The position numbers and the translations under genes are program-made. Positions 39,833 through 47,099 of a stretch of 64,000 nt of DNA are shown here, piece by piece. The notes below the pieces were generated by a model. It was not told where the DNA came from. It saw only the letters and a list, made by a program, of their open reading frames with translations, and did not search any database. This DNA is from Streptomyces sp. NBC_00464 (GTDB lineage Bacteria; Actinomycetota; Actinomycetes; Streptomycetales; Streptomycetaceae). The stretch covers positions 3,720,001-3,784,000 of the forward strand of contig NZ_CP107899.1 in assembly GCF_036013915.1 (NCBI RefSeq), written 5' to 3'. Position 1 is the first letter of the stretch, and the number at the start of each line of letters is the position of its first letter.

Positions 39833-41373
39833 CACAGGTTCGGCGCTCCTTCAGGCTCGATGTCCGCTCGCTCGGCGTAGCCCCACGACGCATGAGTGGC
39901 CGCGACCAGGGGCGTGATGTCCACCGACACCCCGCGCCTCGACCAGCCCCACCCGTCGCCGATCGGGCGTTTGTCCGCACCGGCCAGCGCGGTGGCGAGC
40001 GGCGCCTGGTCCAGGTGCACGAGCGTTTGGTCCGCGACCGCGTCGAAGAACTGACCGCTGGCGGCGGCGACCTGGCGCGTCGTCATCTCCAGCAGCAGGT
40101 CCTCATCACCGACCGTCTCGCGGCCGGCCTTCTCCAGCGCCTTCTTGATCGCGGGGATCAGCGACGCGGCCGGACCGCCCGAGTCGATGACGACCGCGCA
40201 CGGCTGCCACTTCTCCACCAGCTCGGCCAGGCGCTCGACGACCCAGCCGGTACCGGGCCGGTGGTCGATGACCTCGACGTGCCGTGACTCCCCGCTCGCG
40301 CCGGCAGCGCAGATCGCACTGTGCGACCGCTCGGGAGTCGTGTCGACGGCGAACGCCACCGTCCCGCCGATCGCGGACGTCCCATCGCCCAGCGCCCGCC
40401 ACGTCTCCTCGTCGATGACCCGCCACGTGTCGCCCTCCTCCGACGGGTAGTCCCCGACACCGAGGCGCTCACGCGCGAAGATCTCGTCACTCATCGTCAG
40501 TCGCTCCCGCTCTGTATGCGCCAGCGTCAGGCGATAGCCCAAGGCGGGATTGGCTTTCGCCACAGACAGTGGCGACAAGGGGTCGTCGTGATCGGTGCAG
40601 TCCGGGCCGCACTCGCGCACGTGGGGGTTGATCGACCACTCCAGGTAGGCGAGCGAAGGGTCTGGGGTTCCGGACTCCATGGCCGCGAGGGCACGGCGTC
40701 GTAGCCGGGCGAGCTGTACGGACGGTGAGCCGATGCCCGCGCTGCCCAGGTACCAGACCTGCGGGTTCTTTACGGCCGCCATGGTCGGCATCAGCGCGCC
40801 CATCGCGTCGTCGCCGAGGATCATGTCCTCGTCGAGCATGTTGCAGTCGCCGGTGAAGCCGCGGCCCGAGCCACCGCTACGGGCCAGGAACCGCAACCGC
40901 TGCCCGGTGAGGAGCTCGATGGCCTCCTCGCCGGTGGTGCGCCGTACGGCTTTCACGCGCTTACGCAGCGAGTCCGTGTTCGTGACCAGGGCGACGATCC
41001 GCCGGAACGCCTCGACGCTGGTCTTGAACTCGTGCGCCGAGTGGATGATCAGCCGCTCGCCGAGCAGGAACAGCCCGGCCAACTCTCTGGCCTCGATGAT
41101 CCCGCCCTTGCCGTTCTGACGAGCAACGTTGATCGCGACCTCGAACGCCGACCAGTTCCCGTCCGGCCGCTCTCCGAGCCCCACGTGCATCGCGAACTGC
41201 TGCCAGTCGTCGAGCACGAGACCGGCCACAGCGGCCAGCTCAACGGCCTCCTGGCCCGCTGACGACGTGTACGGAGGCGCGGTGAAGACCCGCGGCCGCT
41301 GCACTCCCCGGGCGTCTGGGACGGGGACCAGGTCATGCGCCACGGCGCTGGGCCCGTCGAGCAGCGAGGTCAT
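39829..41373 (-). CDS. Terminase large subunit
   Basis: The 514-residue ATPase-nuclease packages phage DNA. From ATG 41373 the product begins TSLLDGPSAVAHDLVPVPD. The ATPase P-loop variant is VARQNGKGG at about residues 83-90, and the Walker B region CNMLDEDMILGDD lies about 170-185. The C-terminal nuclease domain includes VAFAVDTTPERSHSAI and CAVVIDSGGPAASLIP. The ATPase motif resembles terminases of many actinobacterial siphoviruses. It overlaps the small subunit by 41 bases. Confidence 0.93.
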   Translation of the reverse strand: MTSLLDGPSAVAHDLVPVPDARGVQRPRVFTAPPYTSSAGQEAVELAAVAGLVLDDWQQFAMHVGLGERPDGNWSAFEVAINVARQNGKGGIIEARELAGLFLLGERLIIHSAHEFKTSVEAFRRIVALVTNTDSLRKRVKAVRRTTGEEAIELLTGQRLRFLARSGGSGRGFTGDCNMLDEDMILGDDAMGALMPTMAAVKNPQVWYLGSAGIGSPSVQLARLRRRALAAMESGTPDPSLAYLEWSINPHVRECGPDCTDHDDPLSPLSVAKANPALGYRLTLAHTERERLTMSDEIFARERLGVGDYPSEEGDTWRVIDEETWRALGDGTSAIGGTVAFAVDTTPERSHSAICAAGASGESRHVEVIDHRPGTGWVVERLAELVEKWQPCAVVIDSGGPAASLIPAIKKALEKAGRETVGDEDLLLEMTTRQVAAASGQFFDAVADQTLVHLDQAPLATALAGADKRPIGDGWGWSRRGVSVDITPLVAATHASWGYAERADIEPEGAPNLW

Positions 41374-41581
41374 CGAGCGCGTCCCCCTCAGTCTGGACGG
41401 GGGCGAGTTTCCGCAGGTCAGCAAGGGTGGCGCGAAGCTCGCGCGCTGCTACGGCAATCGCGGTGGGGGCATCACTTTCGTCGATCGCCTGCGCGAGCTG
41501 GATCGCGAGATCAGCAAGGCCCGGCGCGATCTCTCCGACTCCGAGCTGAGCGATCTCGTCGCGCGTTCCGTCCTCGACCAT
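41333..41581 (-). CDS. Terminase small subunit-like protein
   Basis: This 82-residue protein from ATG 41581 reads MVEDGTRDEIAQLGVGEIAP, then LADLAIQLAQAIDESDAPTA and ARELRATLADLRKLAPVQ, a helical pattern typical of the short small-terminase partners found directly before the large subunit in Streptomyces phages. It would recognise the packaging site. The overlap with the large subunit suggests coupled translation. Confidence 0.7.
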   Translation of the reverse strand: MVEDGTRDEIAQLGVGEIAPGLADLAIQLAQAIDESDAPTAIAVAARELRATLADLRKLAPVQTEGDALDDLAARRAQRRGA

Positions 41582-41857
41582 GACCGCACCCCCGATCACA
41601 AATCTGACGACGTGTCAAATAACTCGGGAGGTAACTTTTAGTGACGGGCTGGATGTCACTTAAAGTGATGTCGATCTTGGTGGCGGAAAGTGACTTCTTT
41701 GGAAGATCATTTTCATTTCGGTCCGCGCAAAAATCACGGCGACAAGGGCGTTTGGGTCGCCCGCCTTCGGGCCCAACTTTTGATCCACTCTCTCCCCCGG
41801 GCCGCGATCATCGGCCTGATGATCACGGTCTGGAGGCGGGCCGGAGCCTGGGAGTGA
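41582..41857 (-). promoter_or_regulatory. AT-rich late promoter / possible packaging-site region
   Basis: This 276-base stretch before the small terminase gene holds no gene. It is clearly AT-richer than its surroundings, with TCACTTAAAGTGA at about 41655 and AAGTGAC repeated nearby. A perfect 7-bp inverted repeat GATCATC-GGCCT-GATGATC lies at 41806-41824. Its position suits the late promoter and possibly the cos/pac site. The hairpin could terminate the upstream P-loop gene. No defined promoter hexamers were assigned. Confidence 0.5.
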
Positions 41858-42298
41858 TCACCAGTCGCGTGATGCCTGGGTGGTTACCGGGCGTGATCCG
41901 CCCTTGCGTCGGTCCCGGTACCAGCGGGTGACGACGCCCTCCATGGCGGGCTGGCGCATGTCTTTGACTCGCTGTCGAACGATCGCTTCGCCTGGATCGA
42001 CGGTGATGATCCGTGCGCCGAGGCGCTTGTATCTGGTGCGTGCCTTGGCCCCGGGAATGGTGTGGATCAGGTAGACGTCGGCCCGGTCGAGTAGCTGCTC
42101 GGCCTCGGCGATGGCGGCCTGGCGTGCGCGGTAGACGACGCGGAGGAGTTCGGGGCTGTGGTTGTGGTGATCGGCGCCGGGGCCAGCCATGGCGAGGGCG
42201 ATGACGTCGAGGTCGATGACGATGTCGCGGGGCTTGGCGTGGGCTCTGATCCAGGAGGACTTGCCGGCTGCGGGTGGGCCGGTGACGACGTACAGCAC
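41858..42298 (-). CDS. P-loop NTPase / polynucleotide-kinase-like protein
   Basis: GTG 42298 is preferred because GGAG lies five bases upstream. The 146-residue protein begins LYVVTGPPAAGKSSWIRAHA with a perfect Walker A and continues VIDLDVIALAM, as in kinase-type AAA proteins acting on nucleotides or RNA. ITVDPGEAIVRQRVKDMRQP late in the protein fits the arginine-rich lid. Such genes commonly sit between HNH and terminase genes in Streptomyces phages. The substrate is unknown. Confidence 0.85.
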   Translation of the reverse strand: MLYVVTGPPAAGKSSWIRAHAKPRDIVIDLDVIALAMAGPGADHHNHSPELLRVVYRARQAAIAEAEQLLDRADVYLIHTIPGAKARTRYKRLGARIITVDPGEAIVRQRVKDMRQPAMEGVVTRWYRDRRKGGSRPVTTQASRDW

Positions 42299-42363
42299 GA
42301 GTGCTCCTGCATGGGACAAGGGCTAGCTGAGCGGAAGCGTGGCGAAGCGGGCACACTGCTGCG

Positions 42364-42909
42364 ATGGAGATGTCAGAGACCTTCGCGGCAACGGTGGCGG
42401 GAGTGGCGCCCGTCATCTGGCTTGTCGGGGCCCTGGAGATGCACCAGTACGCAAAGCGCAGGGCGGATGAGTCCCGAGCTCTGGAGAAGCTCTATGCCGA
42501 AGGGCGAGCCGCAGCCGAGGGGGGCGATCCGGGGACTGTGCGTGAGGCGATCAGGCTGATGCAGGAGCGTGTGGAGCCGGTCCTGGCCTCAGCTGAATCG
42601 AACATGACCCTGCGGAAGGCGGTCTATTCGCTGTGGGCTGTGGTCGTTGCCGCACTGCTTGCAGCCGAATCAGGGTCGTTGATGTGGCTTGCCACCGGTG
42701 GAGGGACGGAGAGTGGTTTGGCCTGGCTCTGTCTCGTGGCGCTCGTGGCCGGGTTTGCGGCGGTGACGTCCTTGCCTGTGATCGTCACGTACGTCGAGAT
42801 GGAGCAAGCGATCAAGAGGCGTCGTGAGCACGCCGGCAATATCGCCGCTTTGCTGGCGGCCGAGCGGCGGTCTCAGGCAGGCCCTAGCGAGCCGCCTGCG
42901 GGTGCATAA
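42364..42909 (+). CDS. Membrane protein in opposite orientation (cargo gene)
   Basis: The 181-residue protein has an N-terminal segment (TVAGVAPVIWLVGALEM), a soluble helical part of about 70 residues, then two strong transmembrane helices (KAVYSLWAVVVAALLAAES and AWLCLVALVAGFAAVTSLPV) and a basic helical tail. It lies against the phage direction between the P-loop and HNH genes. CACACT at 42352-42357 is a possible -10 only six bases before the ATG, with no Shine-Dalgarno, suggesting a leaderless transcript from its own promoter. Function unknown; a lysogeny-expressed envelope function is plausible. Confidence 0.7.
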   Translation: MEMSETFAATVAGVAPVIWLVGALEMHQYAKRRADESRALEKLYAEGRAAAEGGDPGTVREAIRLMQERVEPVLASAESNMTLRKAVYSLWAVVVAALLAAESGSLMWLATGGGTESGLAWLCLVALVAGFAAVTSLPVIVTYVEMEQAIKRRREHAGNIAALLAAERRSQAGPSEPPAGA

Positions 42910-42941
42910 GGGGTCAGGGGCGCGGAAGCGTTGCGATGGCC

Positions 42942-43226
42942 CTACCACGTTCGTGAGGCTCGGCCCTGCTTGATGCTCGTGCGGTTGCCGCGGGCGCTGT
43001 TGCAGCGGCGGTGTGCTGAGCGGGCGTTGGCGGGGTCGAGGAGGTCGCCGCCGAGCGAGAGCGGGATCAGGTGGTCGAGGGTGAAGGCGTCGCGGTGCTT
43101 GCCCGCCTCGGGGCCGGTGATCTCGTACGCGATGTTGTGGCCGCAGAGCCAGCAGGGCAGGCCGAGGGAGCGCTGCTTGATGCAGAGGTCTCGGTAGCGG
43201 CGCCCGTTGCGGGGGTTGCCGGCCAC
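42942..43226 (-). CDS. HNH endonuclease
   Basis: GTG 43226 gives a 94-residue HNH nuclease with metal-binding pairs CWLCGHN and SAHRRCNSARGN and the catalytic DHLIPLSLGGD. HNH proteins next to terminases are needed for DNA packaging or cos cleavage in many long-tailed phages. The frame extends upstream as proline-rich translation of other sequence, which is not coding. It is separated from the other packaging genes only by the reversed membrane gene. Confidence 0.9.
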   Translation of the reverse strand: MAGNPRNGRRYRDLCIKQRSLGLPCWLCGHNIAYEITGPEAGKHRDAFTLDHLIPLSLGGDLLDPANARSAHRRCNSARGNRTSIKQGRASRTW

Positions 43227-43242
43227 GGGCGCCACCCCCTGG

Positions 43243-43590
43243 TTACTCGGTGTCGGCGCTGGCCGCGTCCTCGATCTGCTTCTCCAGGTCGTCCTGGCCG
43301 TTCTCGTTGACCTGCTGAGTGATCGCCAGGAGCGTGTCGAGGTAGTCGGCTTCGGGGATGTCGGTGCAGGCGTCGGGGCGGGGTTCGTCGGCGCCGAGCT
43401 GGTTGCCGGCGTTGATGTGGGCGTAGACCGCGTCGGAGCAGGCTTGGGCGGCGGCTTCGGGGTCGGCCGGTGCGGAGCTGGTGATGTGGCTGGGTTTGGT
43501 CTCGGGCTTGTCGTCGGGCGTGCTGGAGCAGCCGACGAGGGCGAGGAGCAGGGTGGCGCTGGTGATGGCGGCCGCGGTGATGGTGCGCAT
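43243..43590 (-). CDS. Secreted lipoprotein
   Basis: The 115-residue protein from ATG 43590 (GGGGGA upstream) has a type II signal peptide: MRTITAAAITSATLLLALVG followed by CSS, so lipid-modified Cys21. The mature part is acidic with two cysteines (AQACSDAVYAHINAG, RPDACTDIPEADYL) that may form a disulfide. Phage-encoded lipoproteins often act in superinfection exclusion; that role is only a suggestion here. It is 17 bases upstream of the HNH gene on the same strand. Confidence 0.8.
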   Translation of the reverse strand: MRTITAAAITSATLLLALVGCSSTPDDKPETKPSHITSSAPADPEAAAQACSDAVYAHINAGNQLGADEPRPDACTDIPEADYLDTLLAITQQVNENGQDDLEKQIEDAASADTE

Positions 43591-44181
43591 GGTCCCCCCA
43601 GGACGTTGCGTGATGAGGGCGACATCATCTGGTGCGCGATGGGGGGTTCGGGGGGAAGTGGCCGGTCTGTGACATGGAAGAGCCCCAGCCGCCCCACGGT
43701 GGGCGTGTGTGCTGGGGCTAGGTCTTGGTCCGGTGACAGGGGTGCCGCGCCTGCTCGGTGGACCTCCAGGGCTGCGGCTCAGGGCCGGAGCAGCTTCTGT
43801 GTCCGGGCACGCCGGACTTGGGGACAGGATGGGGCATTGATCGCGAATGCGCAAGGAAGCAAGGGTGTCCTGGATTCTGACGGGCGCCGCTTTCTGTCGG
43901 TCGTTGACCGGGGTGCTCGTGGAATGGGTTGCGGAAATCGCACCAGGTTTGGTCATTCGCAGGCAGGATCTTTTTCGGATCGTGCCTGGTCAGGCGGGAC
44001 CCGTATCGCCGTGTGACGGTAAGAATCCATAGGGCCCACGCGTACCCGTAGACTGATGCACGCCAAACGACGTTCTCCAGAACTCGTGCCCTTGTGGCGC
44101 GAGTTCAAAGGATCCGGCCCCCGCTGTAGGGGTCGGTACGGTGCCGCAAGGGTGCCGGTGGAGGATGACCGGAGGTGGGGG
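43591..44181. other. Gene-free stretch with hairpin at 43681-43719
   Basis: Nearly 600 bases lack a convincing gene. A perfect 9-bp inverted repeat AGCCCCAGC (43681-43689) / GCTGGGGCT (43711-43719) has a second small stem in its loop and could be a terminator. The rest should contain the promoters for the lipoprotein (leftward) and the 44182 micro-gene (rightward); nothing more was recognised. Confidence 0.5.
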
Positions 44182-44310
44182 TTGAGTTCCGATCTGGAGA
44201 AGCCCCGCAGGAAGTGGACGAGCGCCGAGCGGGCGCAGGTCTGGTTGGCTGCGGTGGGCATCCTGGTGGCGATCATCGCCCTGGCGGGGCAGTTCGCTCA
44301 GTACCGCTGA
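44182..44310 (+). CDS. Single-pass membrane micro-protein
   Basis: TTG 44182 was chosen for the GGAGGT six bases upstream; longer starts in the frame are possible. The 42-residue product has a charged start (SSDLEKPRRKWTSAERAQ) and one C-terminal transmembrane helix (VWLAAVGILVAIIALAGQF), ending AQYR. It is on the plus strand within the reversed cargo zone and is followed by a hairpin. Size and topology resemble toxin-like or regulatory membrane peptides, without proof. Confidence 0.5.
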   Translation: MSSDLEKPRRKWTSAERAQVWLAAVGILVAIIALAGQFAQYR

Positions 44311-44623
44311 GCGCCCGCGCATGAGAACGGTCGGGACCGGCAGCTGCAACACGCAGCGAGCCCGGTCTGCTGATAGGCGACCGGGCTCGTGAACTGCGCT
44401 GGGTGGCCTTGCTCTTGCCGGAGCGGGGCCACCCTCTTTTCTATTGCACGGGCAATAGGTTATGAGCCCACCTTAGCGCACCCGTAAATGCGCTAACGAG
44501 GAAGCGGTAACGCGCTATCGGGCCCGTGGCCGTAGCGTCGCCCGAGGGTTCCAGTGATGGCAGGGACGAGAAAACGCAAGCGACCGGCAGACAGGTGATG
44601 TGCCGTGCGTCTAGCGTGCCGTC
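44311..44623 (+). promoter_or_regulatory. Two terminators and two palindromes upstream of 44624
   Basis: Hairpin CGAGCCCGGT/ACCGGGCTCG spans 44357-44389. A second, GGGTGGCC (44401) / GGCCACCC (44435), is followed by CTCTTTTCT and looks like a true terminator. Then come two perfect palindromes: CTATTGC-ACGG-GCAATAG at 44441-44458 and TTAGCGCA-N8-TGCGCTAA at 44473-44496, with a related half-site around 44508-44517. These are operator candidates. TAGCGT at 44612 may be the -10 of the next gene. Confidence 0.6.
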
Positions 44624-45196
44624 GTGAGTTCAGTGAACTGGGGCGACGCCCCAACCTGGGTGGCTGCGATCTTCGCGGGTGGGGCGGCATGGTTCGCGTA
44701 CCTGACGATCAGGAGCCAGCGGAAGCAGATCGACGAGCAGCGGGTGTTCATCGGCGAGCAGTCGGCGAACTTGACGCTGGAGCGTGCGGAGCTTCGTGCT
44801 GCTCTGGAGACGCGCAGGTGGGCTCAGGCGAAGCAGGTCAGCATGACGTACACGACCCGTGCCACGTTGAGTTCAGGAACGATCACCGGTTACGAGGGTT
44901 GGTCGGTTGTGGTGACGAATGGCAGTGACGAACCGTTGGCGGACGTATTGGTCCGGTTCGGGGACACGTACAACGCTGCCAGCGCGGCGGAGCTCAGCGC
45001 GGCAGGACTCCCCGATCAGGGGCGGCGCGGTTTGCCAGTCAGCGTGATCGGGCCGGGGCGGCGGGTCCGGTTCGAGTCGCCTCGTTGGCCTGAGGCGACA
45101 GTGGACAACAACCTACCCACGGTCTGGTTCTCCGACGCTGCGGGTGAGGTATGGGTCCTCGGCTGCGACGGCGTGCTGAGGCCGGAAGAAGGGTGA
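44624..45196 (+). CDS. Membrane-anchored coiled-coil protein with beta-rich C-domain (cargo gene)
   Basis: The 190-residue protein starts at GTG 44624. One N-terminal transmembrane segment (WVAAIFAGGAAWFAYLTI) is followed by a coiled coil (RSQRKQIDEQRVFIGEQSAN to LETRRWAQAKQ). A beta-sandwich-like C-domain follows (YEGWSVVVTNGSDEPLADVL, then RVRFESPRWPEATVDN). TAGCGT ends six bases before the start codon, with CAGACA 18 bases upstream of it, so the mRNA may be leaderless. The architecture matches that of the 53715 gene, also on the plus strand. Function unknown; defence or exclusion is possible. Confidence 0.7.
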   Translation: MSSVNWGDAPTWVAAIFAGGAAWFAYLTIRSQRKQIDEQRVFIGEQSANLTLERAELRAALETRRWAQAKQVSMTYTTRATLSSGTITGYEGWSVVVTNGSDEPLADVLVRFGDTYNAASAAELSAAGLPDQGRRGLPVSVIGPGRRVRFESPRWPEATVDNNLPTVWFSDAAGEVWVLGCDGVLRPEEG

Positions 45197-45201
45197 GGTG
45201 G

Positions 45202-45501
45202 CTACCAGGGGCCAGAGCAGCCAGGGCAGCGCCGGGCGTACTCGATGAAGTCGGGGTCGCCGGTGTATCGCTCCCACCCTTCGTCGTACTGGCGCATGCG
45301 GAGGTTGTGTTGTGCGCAGAGCGGGCCTCGGATGTAGCCGTGGGTGTGGCAGTGGTCCCAGACCATGACGTTTACGGCGGTGAGTTCCGAGGGGGTGCAG
45401 CGGCGTTCGCTGTCGGCGAGCGTGCACGGGTGGAGAGCAGCACGCTCCCGCCGGCGGTCGGTGGGTTTGTACAGCACCCGCCACGGGGTCGGGCCAATCA
45501 C
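45202..45501 (-). CDS. Endonuclease VII-like HNH nuclease
   Basis: The 99-residue protein starts at GTG 45501, overlapping the upstream stop (GTGA). It has the recombination endonuclease VII signature VWDHCHTHGYIRGPLCAQHN, followed by LRMRQYDEGWERYTGDPDFI. A C-terminal CPGC lies close to the end, and an earlier cysteine (PCTLADSERRC) completes a zinc site. Phage endonuclease VII family members resolve branched DNA before packaging. Confidence 0.88.
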   Translation of the reverse strand: MIGPTPWRVLYKPTDRRRERAALHPCTLADSERRCTPSELTAVNVMVWDHCHTHGYIRGPLCAQHNLRMRQYDEGWERYTGDPDFIEYARRCPGCSGPW

Positions 45502-45905
45502 GCGGAACCTGCGGTGCGGGGGTCGTGGCGGCGGCCGGTGAGGGCGGTGGTGATGGTGGTGCCGGTCCAGCGGTTGGCCATCTGGCTGGTGTCGTCGGGG
45601 GCGGGCCAGCGGTTCCGGGAGACGTCGGAGCGGATGGTGGCGGCGCTGATGCCGGTGAGTTCGGAGATCTCGCGTGCGGTGTAGAGCCGGCCGGGCTCGA
45701 AGGCGGCGGTTCCGCGGGTGAAGTGGGCAGCGATTGCGGCGTCGACTGCGGCGGGGTCGTAGACGTACGAGCGGCCGCGCTTGCCGATGGGGGCGGGCCA
45801 GTCGGGGTGTCGGGACCATTGGGCGCGGAGGGTGTCGTAGGCGCGGTTGTGGCGGGCTGCGATCTCTCGGAGGGTCTCGCCGTCGGGGGGTGTGGTGTCT
45901 ACCAT
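45498..45905 (-). CDS. DNA-binding protein with two HTH-like segments
   Basis: The 135-residue protein contains two similar helix-turn-helix blocks: ETLREIAARHNRAYDTLRAQ with WPAPIGKRGRSYVYDPAAVD, and YTAREISELTGISAATIRSD with NRWPAPDDTSQMANRW. The paired MerR/excisionase-like arrangement suggests binding to a repeated site. It is upstream of the endonuclease VII gene in the same operon. It might be a regulator or recombination directionality factor. Confidence 0.75.
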   Translation of the reverse strand: MVDTTPPDGETLREIAARHNRAYDTLRAQWSRHPDWPAPIGKRGRSYVYDPAAVDAAIAAHFTRGTAAFEPGRLYTAREISELTGISAATIRSDVSRNRWPAPDDTSQMANRWTGTTITTALTGRRHDPRTAGSA

Positions 45906-46023
45906 GGTGGTCCGGCCTTTCTGGCTGGGTGGGACCGGCAGCGTTTCGCGAGCACCCCTTGGGGTGTCTGGGCTTTGGCCTGGCGTTGCCGGTCTTCTGT
46001 GTGTCCGGGGTGCGGAACGGGGG

Positions 46024-46050
46024 CCGCCCCCGGCTGGGTGCCGGGGGCGG
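46024..46050 (-). terminator. Hairpin terminator between 46058 gene and HTH gene
   Basis: Perfect 11-bp arms CCGCCCCCGGC (46024-46034) and GCCGGGGGCGG (46040-46050) with a five-base loop lie just past the stop of the 46058-46429 gene. Confidence 0.85.
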
Positions 46051-46057
46051 GTGACGG

Positions 46058-46429
46058 TTACTTCTGGGTGTCGTTCAGCCAGACCGTGAGGTCCATCAGG
46101 TGGTCCTCGGCCATGAGCAGGTTGGCGGCGACCGAGTGGGCTCGGGCGATGGTGAACTCCTCGCGGACGAGGAGGCTGTAGAGGTCCATCCCGCCGAGCC
46201 AGAAGGCGCAGACTGCGAAGAGCGTCGCCTGCTGGATCTCGGGCATCGGCTGGTCCTCGACGATGTCCATGAGGCGGCGGATGGCGGGGACGACCTCGAC
46301 GTTGGAGACGGCGCCGGTCGGCAGGGTCACGGGGATGGGGAGGTTGAGGCAGACGGTGGCGAGCACGGTGTAGCTGGTGCTCAGGTGGTGGGCCATCTTG
46401 CCCATGGCCTGGTCCTCGAAGTCCGACAT
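46058..46429 (-). CDS. Hypothetical phage protein
   Basis: From ATG 46429 (AAAGGA upstream) the 123-residue helical protein reads MSDFEDQAMGKMAHHLSTSY, then VLATVCLNLPIPVTLPTGAV and VCAFWLGGMDLYSLLVREEF, ending MDLTVWLNDTQK. It is a monocistronic unit with its own good promoter (46488-46516) and terminator. No family is recognised. Separate regulation suggests a role outside the main operons. Confidence 0.7.
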   Translation of the reverse strand: MSDFEDQAMGKMAHHLSTSYTVLATVCLNLPIPVTLPTGAVSNVEVVPAIRRLMDIVEDQPMPEIQQATLFAVCAFWLGGMDLYSLLVREEFTIARAHSVAANLLMAEDHLMDLTVWLNDTQK

Positions 46430-46487
46430 GGTCGGTCCTTTCGTGGTGGGTGGTGGTTGGGGTTCGCGGCCCCTTCCTTGTGTCTCA

Positions 46488-46516
46488 AGTATCGCATTTG
46501 ATGTATTGAATTGCAA
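46488..46516 (-). promoter_or_regulatory. Sigma70/HrdB-type promoter for the 46058-46429 gene
   Basis: On the minus strand, TTGCAA (46516-46511) and GATACT (46493-46488) are separated by exactly 17 bases, in an AT-rich patch about 60 bases before the gene. It is one of the clearest promoters in the accessory region. Confidence 0.65.
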
Positions 46517-46532
46517 CACCTTTGGTGAAGGG

Positions 46533-46566
46533 AGCGGCCCCAACCCATCACCGGGCTGGGGCCGCT
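46533..46566 (-). terminator. Hairpin terminator after the 46576 gene
   Basis: AGCGGCCCCA (46533-46542) pairs with TGGGGCCGCT (46557-46566); it begins ten bases past the stop codon of the 46576-46785 gene. Confidence 0.85.
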
Positions 46567-46575
46567 GACACACCC

Positions 46576-46785
46576 TTACCGCCGCTGCCACCCGCTCAGC
46601 CGGTCGTCCGCCCCGACCACGGCCGACAGCCGCATGTTCGGGAGCTCCGGCAGCGCAGCCCCGACCGCGGCCGCGATCTCCGCCGCCGGGTACCGGACCG
46701 GGTCACCCGCGTCCGGCGCGTCCGCGACGACCTCGGCCTGGTCGCCGAACAGCAGCAGCACTTTCACGTTCACTCGCTCGCTCAT
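46576..46785 (-). CDS. Small hypothetical protein
   Basis: The 69-residue protein from ATG 46785 reads MSERVNVKVLLLFGDQAEVV, then PVRYPAAEIAAAVGAALPEL, a compact alpha-beta pattern. It is the last gene of the leftward group headed by the 49827-50279 gene or the membrane trio, and precedes a strong terminator. No relative is recognised. Confidence 0.65.
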   Translation of the reverse strand: MSERVNVKVLLLFGDQAEVVADAPDAGDPVRYPAAEIAAAVGAALPELPNMRLSAVVGADDRLSGWQRR

Positions 46786-46802
46786 GGGTTCATCCTCTCC
46801 GG

Positions 46803-46937
46803 TCAGCGCTTCGGCTGGTCGGTGGTCGTGGTGGGTGTCGGCGCCTGGGCGGCCGCCTGCTCGGCGGCGCGCTGCGCCTGACTGATCTCGTTCTTCGCCT
46901 GGAGGTCGGCGATGCTGATCGGATTCAGCGGTGCCAT
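46803..46937 (-). CDS. Micro-protein of 44 residues
   Basis: ATG 46937 opens a 44-codon frame beginning MAPLNPISIADLQAKNEISQ, then AQRAAEQAAAQAPTPTTTT. The first half is predicted helical, the end Pro/Thr-rich. It lies 17 bases upstream of the next gene in the same direction. Coding is supported by its clean start, amphipathic helix and operon spacing, but it is short. Confidence 0.5.
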   Translation of the reverse strand: MAPLNPISIADLQAKNEISQAQRAAEQAAAQAPTPTTTTDQPKR

Positions 46938-47013
46938 GATGCGGGTCCTGTTTCTTCGGGGATGGGTGACCGGGGCGGGCGATGTCTTGGCGGATGGCGC
47001 CCGCCTCGGGGCT

Positions 47014-47099
47014 GGTAGACCGGCGGTAGATCGGCCGGTGGATCATGGGTGGATGCCGGTGGACGCTGCGGTAGATGTGCAGGTCAGGCGGCGGTAGAC
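47014..47099. repeat. Helically phased array of seven GGTRGAY repeats
   Basis: Copies start at 47014 (GGTAGAC), 47025 (GGTAGAT), 47037 (GGTGGAT), 47048 (GGTGGAT), 47058 (GGTGGAC), 47070 (GGTAGAT) and 47093 (GGTAGAC). Successive distances are 11, 12, 11, 10, 12 and 23 bases, so the sites face one side of the helix. The array fills the gap after the Spd-like membrane genes. It could be an iteron, a multi-site operator or a clt-like transfer locus; the repeat differs from the published GACCCGGA TraB motif. Confidence 0.7.

Noticed and set aside
42365..44055. Long plus-strand frames opposite the HNH and lipoprotein genes
   Set aside because: They are glycine/valine-rich complements of clear minus-strand genes with signal peptide and HNH motifs.
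46938..47083. Minus-strand start of a 156-codon frame beginning MIHRPIYRRST
   Set aside because: It translates the GGTRGAY repeat array; the credible gene begins at ATG 46785.
47014..47099. CRISPR array
   Set aside because: The repeats are 7 bases at about 11-base spacing without spacers, and there are no cas genes.
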